DNA from: Thermococcus sp. 21S7
GTDB lineage: Archaea; Methanobacteriota_B; Thermococci; Thermococcales; Thermococcaceae
Length of the DNA stretch: 64,000 nucleotides
Direction: 5' to 3'
Assembly: GCF_012027615.1 (NCBI RefSeq)
Contig: NZ_SNUT01000002.1
Span: forward strand, 361,531 to 425,530
Position 1 is the first letter of the stretch, and each line of letters begins with the position of its first letter. Under the pieces are notes generated by a model. The model ran no database searches and had not been told where the DNA came from. It saw only the letters and a list, made by a program, of their open reading frames with translations. Shown here one piece after another: positions 26,668-34,456 of the stretch. Made by a program: the position numbers and the translations under genes.

Positions 26668-26861
26668 CGCATCACCTCAGTTTTATGAGTAAATATAGTC
26701 ATTATAAGCCTTTTGGATAGTGGAAAACGAAGGTGCTTAATACGAAAGCAATAACTTCCAACTCTAGTACTGTGAATACCATACCAACAAACCGGAAAAG
26801 CGTGAAGGATACGGTGAGAATAGTACAAGAACCGCAACGTCAAGGAAAAGGGGAAAGAAGC

Positions 26862-27512
26862 TCAGTCAAGCTTCTTGTGGCAGAACCACCAGTCGTAGCA
26901 CTCGATCTCTCCGCGGGCCTTGGCCTCCTCGCGCTCCTTGATGGCGTCGACTGTCCCCGCCGGCGGAACGATGGCGCGGTCGCCGATGAGCTCGTTGTTG
27001 GGCCACTTGTGCGGCAGGGCAACACCCTTCTCGGTGCTGGTCTTAAGGGCCTTGACGAGCCTGAGTATCTCGTCCCAGTCCCTGCCGACCTCGGCCGGGT
27101 AGTAGACTATCGCGCGAATGACGCCCTTGTCGTCGACGATGAAGACCGCCCTGGCGGTTATCGTTGCACCGCTCGGGATCATGCCGAGGGTCTCAGCGAG
27201 GTCGCCGCGGTCGTCGGCGATGACCGGGAAGGTTATCTCCTCACCGAGGTTCTCCTTTATCCACTCCATCCACTTCAGGTGGCTGAAGACCTGGTCAACG
27301 CTAAGCCCGATCGGCTCAACGCCGAGCTTCCTGAACTCCTCGGCGCGCTTCTGCATCGCGTAGAACTCGGTCGTACAAACCGGGGTGAAGTCAGCCGGGT
27401 GGCTGAAGAGAACGAACCACTTGCCCTTCTCAGTGAAGTAGTCGGGCAGCTTTATCCTGCCGTGGGTGGTGTTGACCTCAACCTCTGGGAACTTTTCTCC
27501 TATCACTACCAT
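26862..27512 (-). CDS. Peroxiredoxin, archaeal Prx6-like three-Cys type
   Basis: This 216-residue thiol peroxidase belongs to the archaeal group studied in Pyrococcus and Aeropyrum. The peroxidatic Cys is C46 ([10 protein letters not shown]), and two C-terminal cysteines C205 and C211 (ECYDWWFC) take part in disulfide formation in this group. The proteins form large ring decamers. It differs clearly from the AhpC-type peroxiredoxin at 5515. The promoter has a strong BRE/TATA (27567-27584). Confidence 0.95.
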   Translation of the reverse strand: MVVIGEKFPEVEVNTTHGRIKLPDYFTEKGKWFVLFSHPADFTPVCTTEFYAMQKRAEEFRKLGVEPIGLSVDQVFSHLKWMEWIKENLGEEITFPVIADDRGDLAETLGMIPSGATITARAVFIVDDKGVIRAIVYYPAEVGRDWDEILRLVKALKTSTEKGVALPHKWPNNELIGDRAIVPPAGTVDAIKEREEAKARGEIECYDWWFCHKKLD

Positions 27513-27566
27513 CTCCCATCACCTCATTTTTCTATGTTTTCTTCACTATAAACCTGTTTGGTTCGG

Positions 27567-27584
27567 ATATATAAACCTTTCGGT
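27567..27584 (-). promoter_or_regulatory. Promoter of the peroxiredoxin gene
   Basis: On the minus strand CCGAAAGGTTTATATAT is a textbook archaeal BRE plus TATA box. A second related block, GAACCAAACAGGTTTATA, follows directly, giving a tandem GAACC...GGTTTATA pattern that may be a duplicated promoter or regulator site. Confidence 0.65.
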
Positions 27585-27734
27585 TCGTCTTACGGCACTA
27601 ACTTTGTCGAATATCCAATAATCTTAAGGGGTCGGGGGATATGTGTGCAAAGAATGCCCCTCGTTCGTTGTCATAGTGGGGGACAGAACAGAAATGCATT
27701 GTCAAAAAGCTTGAAGAAAAAGTTCATTTTTGCC

Positions 27735-29645
27735 TTAAACCTTCCTGACATCAACCCATGTTGAATGGTACGCCGAAGCGTTCCCGTACTTTTCGACGGT
27801 TTCATCAGCCGCCAGGAAGTTGGCGTTCCATCCGAGAATCCTGGCCCAGAAGGCCTTGTAGAGCATCACAACTCCCCGCGGGACGTCTTCCGTGAGCCTA
27901 GCCTCCGTTCTGATGCTTCCATTGCCGTTGAAGACCTCGACGGTGTCCCCATCTTCAATGCCCCTCCATCCGGCGTCGGCAGGATTGATGTAGAGGTTCG
28001 GGTCGATCATCCAGTATGTGTTGTGGTACTGGCTCGTTATCGTCATTCTGTAAGTCGGCGTGAGGAGCCGGAGTGGGTACTTTCCTTTAAACTTCCGGTA
28101 CTCGGGAAACGGGCTTAGACCCCTCTCCACTGCCCTCTGGGAGTAGAACTCGATCCTTCCGCTCGGCGTTTCCCAGGTTCTCGGTTTCTCCGGAACCCTG
28201 ACGAAACCCCCAGCCTTCAGCTCTTCCCAGCTTATGCCGTTGCTCTCCAGGACCTTTCTGATAACCTCCTCGTCGCTCTCATAGAGGTGTGGGTTATCGA
28301 TGCCGAGGGCCTTCGCCAAAAGTCTCGTTACCTCGCTGTTGCTCTTTCCGTGAAGCCCTGCGACCGGCTCGTTTAGAGCTATGTAACGGTGGTAATAGCT
28401 ATCCGCTATATCCAGCCTCTCGAAAAAGGTGTTCGCAGGCAGGACGACGTCGGAGTAGAGCGCGGTATCCGTCAGGAATATATCATGCGTGACCACGAAA
28501 ACGTCGTTTTCGAGCAAAGCTTTCCTCAGCCGGTTCTGGTTCGGCAGGCTCGCGAGGGGGTTGGAGTTGTAGACGTAGAGGAACTTTATCTCTCCCCTCT
28601 CGATGTACTCGGCAAGCTTCATCTGGGGGATTCTCTTGGCAGGCTTCGTTCTCAGGAATGCGCCCTCTGCATAGGACTTGTCTATCGTCTTCATGTCGTA
28701 GATGAAGCCGAAGCGATGGCCCACCAATGCCGGAAGGATTGCTATCGCCCTGACCGCCTCTCCGCCGGCCAGGGAGCGCTGGAAGCCGTAGCCTATGTGG
28801 ATTACTCCCCTCTTTTCGGCGAACTCCCTCGCGAAGGTCCTTATCTCATCAGTCCCTATCCCCGTCTCCCTGCTCACATAGTCAAGTGATAATGTTTTTA
28901 CATAATTCGTGAATTCTTCAAAACCATAAACGTTCCCGCGGACGAAGGCTTCCTCGTAGAGCCCTTCCTCGATTATAACCTTCGCAACTCCGAGGGCAAA
29001 GAGGACGTCGGTATCGGGTCTTATCCTGAAGAACCTATCTGAGCGCTTGGCCGTTTCCGTTCTGATGACGTCAACCGTCCAGATTTCGAGACCGTATTTC
29101 CTCGCCAGCGTGAAGCCGTGCAGGTTCGTCCAGGAGGCGTTTATTCCCCAATATACAAGCAGTTTCTGGTTCTTCAGCCCCTCGGGGTCCATCCCGACTG
29201 CCGTTCCGTAAACGTCCCTCAGGGCCTCCTGCCCGGCCCTGTCGCAGATGCCGTAGTCGAGCATAGCCGTGTTGAGGTAGTGGAAGAGCCTCAGCGGGAA
29301 GGCATAGTTGACCACGCCTCTATCGCCGGCGTACTGGTAGACTAAGACGCTTTCGCTCCCATGCCCTTCAATGGTCTCCCTAAGCTTTTTGGCAACCAGC
29401 CCAATCGCCTCATCCCAGTCCGTTTCCCTGAACTTGCCGCTTCCCCTCTCGCCCGTTCTAACGAGCGGTTTTTTGAGCCTGTCCTCCGCGTGGAACCATT
29501 TTGGGAGAAGCGCGCCCTTCGGGCAGAGGAAGCCGGCCGTTATTGGGTGTTCAGGGTTGCCCTTAACCCTGAGCCGGCCGTCCCTGAACTCACTCAGGAT
29601 CGAGCATGTGTCGTAGCAGTCACGGGTGCAGACTGAGAAGGGCAT
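27735..29645 (-). CDS. Mo/W-bis-MGD oxidoreductase catalytic subunit
   Basis: A 636-residue protein of the DMSO reductase/formate dehydrogenase superfamily. N-terminal cysteines C6, C10, C14 and C41 bind a [4Fe-4S] cluster. The bis-MGD domains follow: FRETDWDEAIGLVAKKLRE, IGYGFQRSLAGGEAVRAI, ADVVLPANTFFE-like SDVVLPANTFFERLD, and a C-terminal MGD-binding domain (YHNTYWMIDPNLYINPADA). Thermococcales usually load tungsten. No Fe-S or membrane subunit is adjacent, so the electron partner and substrate are unknown. Confidence 0.88.
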   Translation of the reverse strand: MPFSVCTRDCYDTCSILSEFRDGRLRVKGNPEHPITAGFLCPKGALLPKWFHAEDRLKKPLVRTGERGSGKFRETDWDEAIGLVAKKLRETIEGHGSESVLVYQYAGDRGVVNYAFPLRLFHYLNTAMLDYGICDRAGQEALRDVYGTAVGMDPEGLKNQKLLVYWGINASWTNLHGFTLARKYGLEIWTVDVIRTETAKRSDRFFRIRPDTDVLFALGVAKVIIEEGLYEEAFVRGNVYGFEEFTNYVKTLSLDYVSRETGIGTDEIRTFAREFAEKRGVIHIGYGFQRSLAGGEAVRAIAILPALVGHRFGFIYDMKTIDKSYAEGAFLRTKPAKRIPQMKLAEYIERGEIKFLYVYNSNPLASLPNQNRLRKALLENDVFVVTHDIFLTDTALYSDVVLPANTFFERLDIADSYYHRYIALNEPVAGLHGKSNSEVTRLLAKALGIDNPHLYESDEEVIRKVLESNGISWEELKAGGFVRVPEKPRTWETPSGRIEFYSQRAVERGLSPFPEYRKFKGKYPLRLLTPTYRMTITSQYHNTYWMIDPNLYINPADAGWRGIEDGDTVEVFNGNGSIRTEARLTEDVPRGVVMLYKAFWARILGWNANFLAADETVEKYGNASAYHSTWVDVRKV

Positions 29646-29857
29646 TATAACCCCCTAAAGATGGGCGATGTGAAATATAAAAAACCTTTGTTTCGCTTGG
29701 AAGGATTATGTTGGCAAACTATTGTCCATCACACTACCCATGATGCGAAACGCTGAACCGATAGATATTTTATACTTCTATTTATAACTTTGAGTTTACG
29801 AAATTTTTTTAAGTCTGGATTATTCATCCTAATTGAAACCTTCCGGGAGTGGTAAGA

Positions 29858-31252
29858 TTGAACCGCCGGTGGGTTGGAGCGTTAATTCTCCTGCTCGTGT
29901 TGACGTTGCCCGGAGCCGCGGCTCTCCCCCTGCCGTGGTCCGGGCTTCCTGTAATGGGAACAAATTCGGGAGCGTATCCAATCCGCCTCGACGGCGTTGA
30001 GCAGAGCGGCAACATCGCAGTCGTTACCTGGGACGTCCCACCGAACTGCATCTCCGGCTATGGGACTGTCCTTATAAGTAAAGACGGCAGGAGCGTCACC
30101 GAGCGCGTCAGCCTTGGCCGGCTGAAGCCCTGGGGCAAGAAGGTAGCGGTTTTCCTGAACGTCAGGGATCCGGTTTACGTTAAACTGCGCATCACCTCCG
30201 GAAACGGCATCTTCATGAGTTCATGGGTAAGGCTAACACCACAATCCACACCGAGGTTCTTCCCAACCGACTACACGGTAACCTATCCAGCACAGAAAGG
30301 AGAGATAAGACCACAGTTCATTCAAATCCCGATCCTTATCGGAGCAATAATCTCAGTAGGTTTTGCGCTCTGGGACGCGTACGACGCGTACAACGTGTGC
30401 TCCGACTACGGTGGTGACTCCATAAAGTGTACCGTTGCCGCGGGTTCCGTGTTTGTTTTCAGCCTGGCAATAGAAGGCGATGAGATTGTTAGCATATTCA
30501 GGCACGGTGATGAGCTTGTCGAAGTTCCTGGAAGAGTGTACTCCATATTGAAGCGCCTCGACATTGTTGAGGAGATTGACCAGGGGCTTCAAAAGGCCAG
30601 GTTCGTAAATGAGAGGTTCGCCCACATCTTTGACGACATAGCTAAGCACGGTGATGACGCCGCAAAGGCTCTTGATAATCTCGTTAGCAAAGGGGTTTCA
30701 ACGGAGGCAGTTGAAGAGGCCGTCAAGCACGGAGCAACGATAAAAGGAGTCAAGGAAGGGGTTGAGAGGTTTGCAGAGAAGTCTTCATCCTTCATAGTCA
30801 AGAACAGCGGAAAGGAGTATACAGTCGTCCTTGAGAGGGGAACCGAGAGGAGCGGACTGCTTCATGCATTCCTCAGGCACGTTTGGGGGTACGAGATGGA
30901 GGGCGCAGGGATAACAACCTTCTGGCCAATGGGTCAGAAGATTGTCGTGAACGGTCAGGCGAAGCAGTTGCCTAAGGTATTCAGGAACGAGCGCGAGCTC
31001 AGAGAGTTCCTTGATGAAGTACTGGAGAGAGCACTCCAGAAGGAGAAGTATGTGAAGAAGTTCAAGAAGGGTAGTGTTACCTTAACTGTCGAACTCTCGG
31101 ACGTTGGTATTTACAAGGAAGGAATAACATCAATAGAGTTCGCATTCGAATACAAAAACGGTGTCCACTACCTGAAGACTGCTTATCCAAAAACAGGATA
31201 CAATGTTTGGGCTTACAAACCGTGGAAAAGAGCTATAGAGCCTGTGGGGTGA
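29858..31252 (+). CDS. Secreted polymorphic-toxin-like protein with C-terminal toxin domain
   Basis: A protein of about 464 residues. It begins with a signal peptide (VGALILLLVLTLPGAAA), then a beta-rich region of about 100 residues, a hydrophobic segment (FIQIPILIGAIISVGFALW, about 150-170) and a helical Lys/Glu/Asp-rich pre-toxin region (about 220-325). The C-terminal 130 residues (from about 333) start LLHAFLRHVWGYEM and end TAYPKTGYNVWAY. Only this last domain is repeated downstream, in genes without signal peptides. TTG 29858 follows GGAGTGGT; GTG 29849 is an alternative. A nuclease activity is possible but unproven. Confidence 0.75.
   Translation: MNRRWVGALILLLVLTLPGAAALPLPWSGLPVMGTNSGAYPIRLDGVEQSGNIAVVTWDVPPNCISGYGTVLISKDGRSVTERVSLGRLKPWGKKVAVFLNVRDPVYVKLRITSGNGIFMSSWVRLTPQSTPRFFPTDYTVTYPAQKGEIRPQFIQIPILIGAIISVGFALWDAYDAYNVCSDYGGDSIKCTVAAGSVFVFSLAIEGDEIVSIFRHGDELVEVPGRVYSILKRLDIVEEIDQGLQKARFVNERFAHIFDDIAKHGDDAAKALDNLVSKGVSTEAVEEAVKHGATIKGVKEGVERFAEKSSSFIVKNSGKEYTVVLERGTERSGLLHAFLRHVWGYEMEGAGITTFWPMGQKIVVNGQAKQLPKVFRNERELREFLDEVLERALQKEKYVKKFKKGSVTLTVELSDVGIYKEGITSIEFAFEYKNGVHYLKTAYPKTGYNVWAYKPWKRAIEPVG
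30971..31023 (+). repeat. Recombination-like homology block in toxin copies (copy 1 of 3)
   Basis: About 50 bp coding LPKVFRNERELREFLDEV is nearly identical at DNA level to 32894-32945 and clearly similar to 33784-33836. The remaining parts of the three toxin domains are more diverged. Such short conserved blocks could allow toxin tips to be exchanged by recombination. Confidence 0.6.
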
Positions 31253-31257
31253 AGGAC

Positions 31258-31890
31258 ATGAAAGAAGTAATCCTCCAAGGAAAGCACATTTCACTGAAGA
31301 TATACCTTAAAAAAGCCCTTGATTTAGTCTTTCCTTTTCCAGTTCTTCTTTTCATTGACGGTAATCTAATCGCCGGAACCTGCTGGATTAGAGATGATGG
31401 AAATAAAAAGCTGTATCCAATTCAAGGAGACCCTACAGGAATTATTCAGGAGTTTCTCTACTGCTGCGATTTCCTTATTAACAGTGAAGAACTTGAGGGA
31501 GGAGGTTTTATAGGCAACCTCAGGGAGTATGCGGGAAAACTCGGCTTTCCTATAAAGAAAAATACAAAGCTGTACTTTACAAGCTTAGTGATATACATGG
31601 GCGAGTACATCTTTGAACTTGATGGAAATACCGTAAATGTTCATTACAACAACATTCCGCTAAAGGATACAAACTGCACAGAATTTATAGGACACTGGAA
31701 GGGAACAGTATCTATTCCCCTAAATGATCTCGTGGAAGATGTACTAAGCCTCTCCAAAAAGTATATCGAAGAGATAGCCCCAATAGAGACTAAAATGTTG
31801 GTAGAGTTGGGAGAAAAAGAAGAGGATATTGCCGCCAAATTGGCTCTCCTTAGGAAGTTAAGAAGAAGAGTAGAATTCAGCACGATATAA
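31258..31890 (+). CDS. Putative immunity protein 1
   Basis: A soluble 210-residue protein whose ATG lies 5 bp after the toxin stop, with GGTGA at the junction. It shares a family pattern with three later genes: a short N-terminal beta region, FPFPVLLFIDGNLIAGTCW, GDPTGIIQEFLYCCDF, IFELDGNTVNVHYNNIPL and TEFIGHWKGTVSIPLNDLVEDVLSLSKKYIEE. No family is recognised. The toxin-then-immunity order and the paralogues paired with other toxin copies support an immunity role; this is inferred from context only. Confidence 0.65.
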   Translation: MKEVILQGKHISLKIYLKKALDLVFPFPVLLFIDGNLIAGTCWIRDDGNKKLYPIQGDPTGIIQEFLYCCDFLINSEELEGGGFIGNLREYAGKLGFPIKKNTKLYFTSLVIYMGEYIFELDGNTVNVHYNNIPLKDTNCTEFIGHWKGTVSIPLNDLVEDVLSLSKKYIEEIAPIETKMLVELGEKEEDIAAKLALLRKLRRRVEFSTI

Positions 31891-31892
31891 CG

Positions 31893-32083
31893 AGTTTTGG
31901 GGAGACAATGGGCGAAGCCAAAGTGAACATATTTACCGAAGACGTGCTTGGGATTTCGGGAAGTATCTTAGGTTCAAGTTTGAACTCGTGGGAAACGAGT
32001 ACAGGCTAGTGAGCGCATATCCGGCAAGGGGGAGCAAGGTATGGGCGTATAACAAGAAGAAGGGCTTCTTTATACAGGGGTGA
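31893..32083 (+). pseudogene. Decayed toxin-domain remnant with frameshift
   Basis: No intact gene lies here, but two frames carry toxin-domain homology. From 31909 one frame reads MGEAKVNIFTEDVLGI, matching the SVTLTVELSDVGIYKEGI region of the first toxin. From about 31961 another frame reads KYLRFKFELVGNEYRLVSAYP then ARGSKVWAY, matching its C-terminus, and stops at TGA 32081. The frame changes near 31950-31960. The N-terminal half of the domain is lost. Confidence 0.7.
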
Positions 32084-32087
32084 TTTA

Positions 32088-32755
32088 ATGACGGTAAAAC
32101 TTGAGGGACAGAAGGTAACCATAGAAGGCAAGTTGATAAGGCTGGAGTCTGACCTTAGGAAGGTTATTGGAGATGTAGTCCAGCCTTTTCCCCTTTCTTT
32201 ATCAAAGATAACCCTCTAACAGTTACATGCTGGCTTGTGGACGGTAAACCTTCCGTGGATTACACTCTTGAGGGGTCTCCCTATGGTGTCTTTCAGGAGT
32301 TGTTGGAGTGCTGTTTGTTCCTTCTGGGTTTGGATGAGTACACTGAGGAGGAGGTTAGAAAGATTAGTTCCTTTGCCAAGGAAGACGCCCAGTATTGGGG
32401 GGTCAGCGTTAAAGAGGATACTATAGTGTTTTACACAAACCTTCTCATATCATGGATGCACTTCTTTTTTGAACTCGACGGAGATATCTTAAAAATCCAT
32501 TATTACAATGACATCTTAGCGCACACCGACTGCCCAGAATTCAAGGGCAGGCACAGGGGTGTTGTTGAAGTTCCTCTCAAGGAGTTCATTGAGGATGCTG
32601 TGAGTTTGGCCGAGGAGTATTTGGAGAAAGTATTCCCCCTCGAGACAGAGATTGTGATTACCAAACTCAAGCCAGAATCTGACTTCCCTAACTGGAAAGA
32701 AAAATTGAAACACAAACTTAATTTGATTAAAGAGGCCTTGTACCGGCCGGAATGA
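32088..32755 (+). pseudogene. Putative immunity protein 2, frameshifted
   Basis: ATG 32088 starts a frame (TVKLEGQKVTIEGKLIRLES) that ends in PFPLSLSKITL and stops at TAA 32217. A second frame from about 32205 continues the family sequence as KDNPLTVTCWLVDGKP, and runs to 32755 with SPYGVFQELLECCLF and TDCPEFKGRHRGVVEVPLKEF. Together they make one protein similar in length to immunity protein 1. A one-base change near 32195-32208, close to a C4T3 run, explains the break. This could be a true mutation, a sequencing error or programmed frameshifting. Confidence 0.7.
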
Positions 32756-33174
32756 AGGAGAATAAGGGTAAGGGTCTTATTCACATGCTCCTGAGGCACG
32801 TTTGGGGTTACAAGATGGAGAAGGTGGGGAGGACGGACTTCTGGCCTTTGGGTCAGAAAATCGTTGATCCCAAAACTGGAAGGGTTGTCCAGCTTCCAAA
32901 AGTCTTCAGGAACGAGCGCGAGCTCAGAGAGTTCCTTGATGACGTGGTGAAGAGGGCGCTTAAAGACCCCGACTATGTTAAAAAGTTCAATGGTGGTGGC
33001 AAGGTTATACTGACGATCAATCTTAAAAAGCTCGGCATAAGAAAAGAGGGGATAGACGTCGTGGAATTCGTGTTTCTGAGAGAAGGGAACAGTTACTGCC
33101 TAAAAACTGTTTATCCCAAGGCAGGTTCAGCAGTTGCAAAGTATGTCTCAACAATTGGCAGGTGGGTGGGTTAA
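32752..33174 (+). CDS. Orphan toxin domain without secretion signal (toxin 2)
   Basis: The 140-residue protein is essentially the toxin tip alone: GLIHMLLRHVWGYKMEKVG, FWPLGQKIVDPKTGRVVQLPK, the conserved block VFRNERELREFLDDV, and SYCLKTVYPKAGSAVAKYV. Its ATG overlaps the stop of immunity 2 (ATGA). It lacks a signal peptide and the pre-toxin region of the full-length gene, as expected for an orphan tip that could replace the tip of the secreted protein by recombination. Confidence 0.7.
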   Translation: MKENKGKGLIHMLLRHVWGYKMEKVGRTDFWPLGQKIVDPKTGRVVQLPKVFRNERELREFLDDVVKRALKDPDYVKKFNGGGKVILTINLKKLGIRKEGIDVVEFVFLREGNSYCLKTVYPKAGSAVAKYVSTIGRWVG

Positions 33175-33176
33175 GC

Positions 33177-33764
33177 ATGAGAACCATGGCTAGTCCTATA
33201 ACTCTTCGAGGAGACTGTGTTGAGATACACATAGATCTCTCAACTTTTAACACAGCTGAGCCAGCCTTCCCCTTTCCAATTATTTTGAGAGTAAATGGAC
33301 AAATTTTGGCCGGATTATGCTGGAGCACGGAAGGTGGGAAACTAACCGGACAGCCGGGAGATCCTTACGGGGTACTTCAAGAACTCCTAAACGTGTCGAA
33401 GGCAATGTTACAAAAACAAACTGAGTATGATACGACATTGTTTATATACTTTGGTAATTATGTGTTTAAATGCAAAAACAGCAATAGTTTATTAATATAT
33501 TATGAGAATGAGCTCCTATCTTATACTGACTGTCCTGAATTCAAGGGTAGGCATAGGGGTGTTGTCGAACTTCCCCGTAAAGAGTTCGTTGAGGATGTTT
33601 TGAAAATCAGCAGGGAGTACCTAGAAAAGTACGCTTCAGTTATCGAAAAAATCAGGCTTGAGCACGGGGAAGAGCCGGACGATTATGACTTCCTCTGGGG
33701 GCTTTACCGGGAAGTTAAAGAACTGTACGGGAAGAAGTTTGGATCAAAAAATCGTCGAGCCTAA
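33177..33764 (+). CDS. Putative immunity protein 3
   Basis: The 195-residue member of the local immunity family has AFPFPIILRVNGQILAGLCW, GDPYGVLQELLNVSKAM and TDCPEFKGRHRGVVELPRKEF. ATG 33177 comes two bases after the toxin 2 stop and follows GGTGGGTGGG. Its 3' end overlaps the remaining part of toxin 3, and the last residues (KKFGSKNRRA) are read from DNA that codes toxin in another frame. The C-terminus may therefore have been altered by the same deletion that cut toxin 3. Confidence 0.65.
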   Translation: MRTMASPITLRGDCVEIHIDLSTFNTAEPAFPFPIILRVNGQILAGLCWSTEGGKLTGQPGDPYGVLQELLNVSKAMLQKQTEYDTTLFIYFGNYVFKCKNSNSLLIYYENELLSYTDCPEFKGRHRGVVELPRKEFVEDVLKISREYLEKYASVIEKIRLEHGEEPDDYDFLWGLYREVKELYGKKFGSKNRRA

Positions 33765-34092
33765 AACCGGGAGAGTTGTTCAGCTTCCAAAAGTCTTCAG
33801 GAACGAGAAAGAGCTCAGAGAGTTCCGTGATGACGTGGTGAAGAAGGCGCTTGAAAATCCCGAGTACAGGGAGGAGTTCCTCACTCATATAGGAGAGGGT
33901 AAGAGCTTTGGAATCTTAGTGGACCTTAAGAAGCTTGGAATGCATGTTGATGGGATTGATGTGGTTAGGCTGGAGTTCAAGTTCGAGGATGGGGAGTTTG
34001 TGCTTAAGACGGCGTATCCAGAGAAGGGTAGTGCTGTGTGGTCGTACAGGTATGTTAACAGGTATGAACGTGGATGGGTCAGGGAGGGTTAA
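33739..34092 (+). pseudogene. Toxin domain 3, N-terminally truncated
   Basis: From TTG 33739 the frame reads LDQKIVEPKTGRVVQLPK, then VFRNEKELREFRDDV, and ends VLKTAYPEKGSAVWSYRYV. It matches toxins 1 and 2 but lacks the first 30 residues, including the LLRHVWGY motif with the conserved histidines. The homology starts inside the 3' end of immunity 3, at the DNA equivalent of GGTCAGAAAATCGT in toxin 2. This indicates a deletion that joined the two genes. Expression is possible, activity unlikely. Confidence 0.65.
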
Positions 34093-34095
34093 ACA

Positions 34096-34377
34096 GTGTG
34101 GGTCACACTGAAGGGGAAGCACTTAACAGTGAATATAGACCTTGAGAGGTATATCAGCACTCCCTACCCTTTCTTTTTGATTTTTATGATAGACGAGCAT
34201 TTACTCTTGGGAGCCTGCTGGGAGGGAGAATTCGAAGGAGCCAACGCGGACGTTTACGGGTTTTTTGAGAGTTTGTTAACTGCCTGCTATTACTTTTTAC
34301 AGCCAGAACACCCGCACGTTCAGGAGATAACCAAATACGACCAGGGAGAAGCAACTCCCGGCAGGGTTCAAAATTAA
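34096..34377 (+). pseudogene. Putative immunity protein 4, truncated
   Basis: A 93-residue fragment corresponds to the first half of the immunity family: a short beta start, TPYPFFLIFMIDEHLLLGACW, and YGFFESLLTACYYF. The second half (VHYNN, EFKGRHRGVV and the C-terminal helices) is missing. GTG 34096 is the start. It marks the decayed right end of the cassette array; the next gene is on the other strand and belongs to the core genome. Confidence 0.6.
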
Positions 34378-34456
34378 CCACTAGCAATTACCTTTTCCAC
34401 AACAGGGAAGACATGCGTGTTCTATAAAGCTCCCCAATAAAGATCCTTCAAAAAAC

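Noticed and set aside
26733..27551. 272-residue plus-strand open frame
   Set aside because: Antisense to the peroxiredoxin gene with no start signal or recognisable motif.
27585..27734. SurR-type site (GTTnnnAAC) upstream of the peroxiredoxin
   Set aside because: The spacing and half-sites do not match; the visible repeats are better explained as tandem BRE/TATA blocks.
33781..33836. Repeats in the toxin array as a CRISPR
   Set aside because: Only three copies, widely and unequally spaced, all inside homologous coding sequence in one frame.
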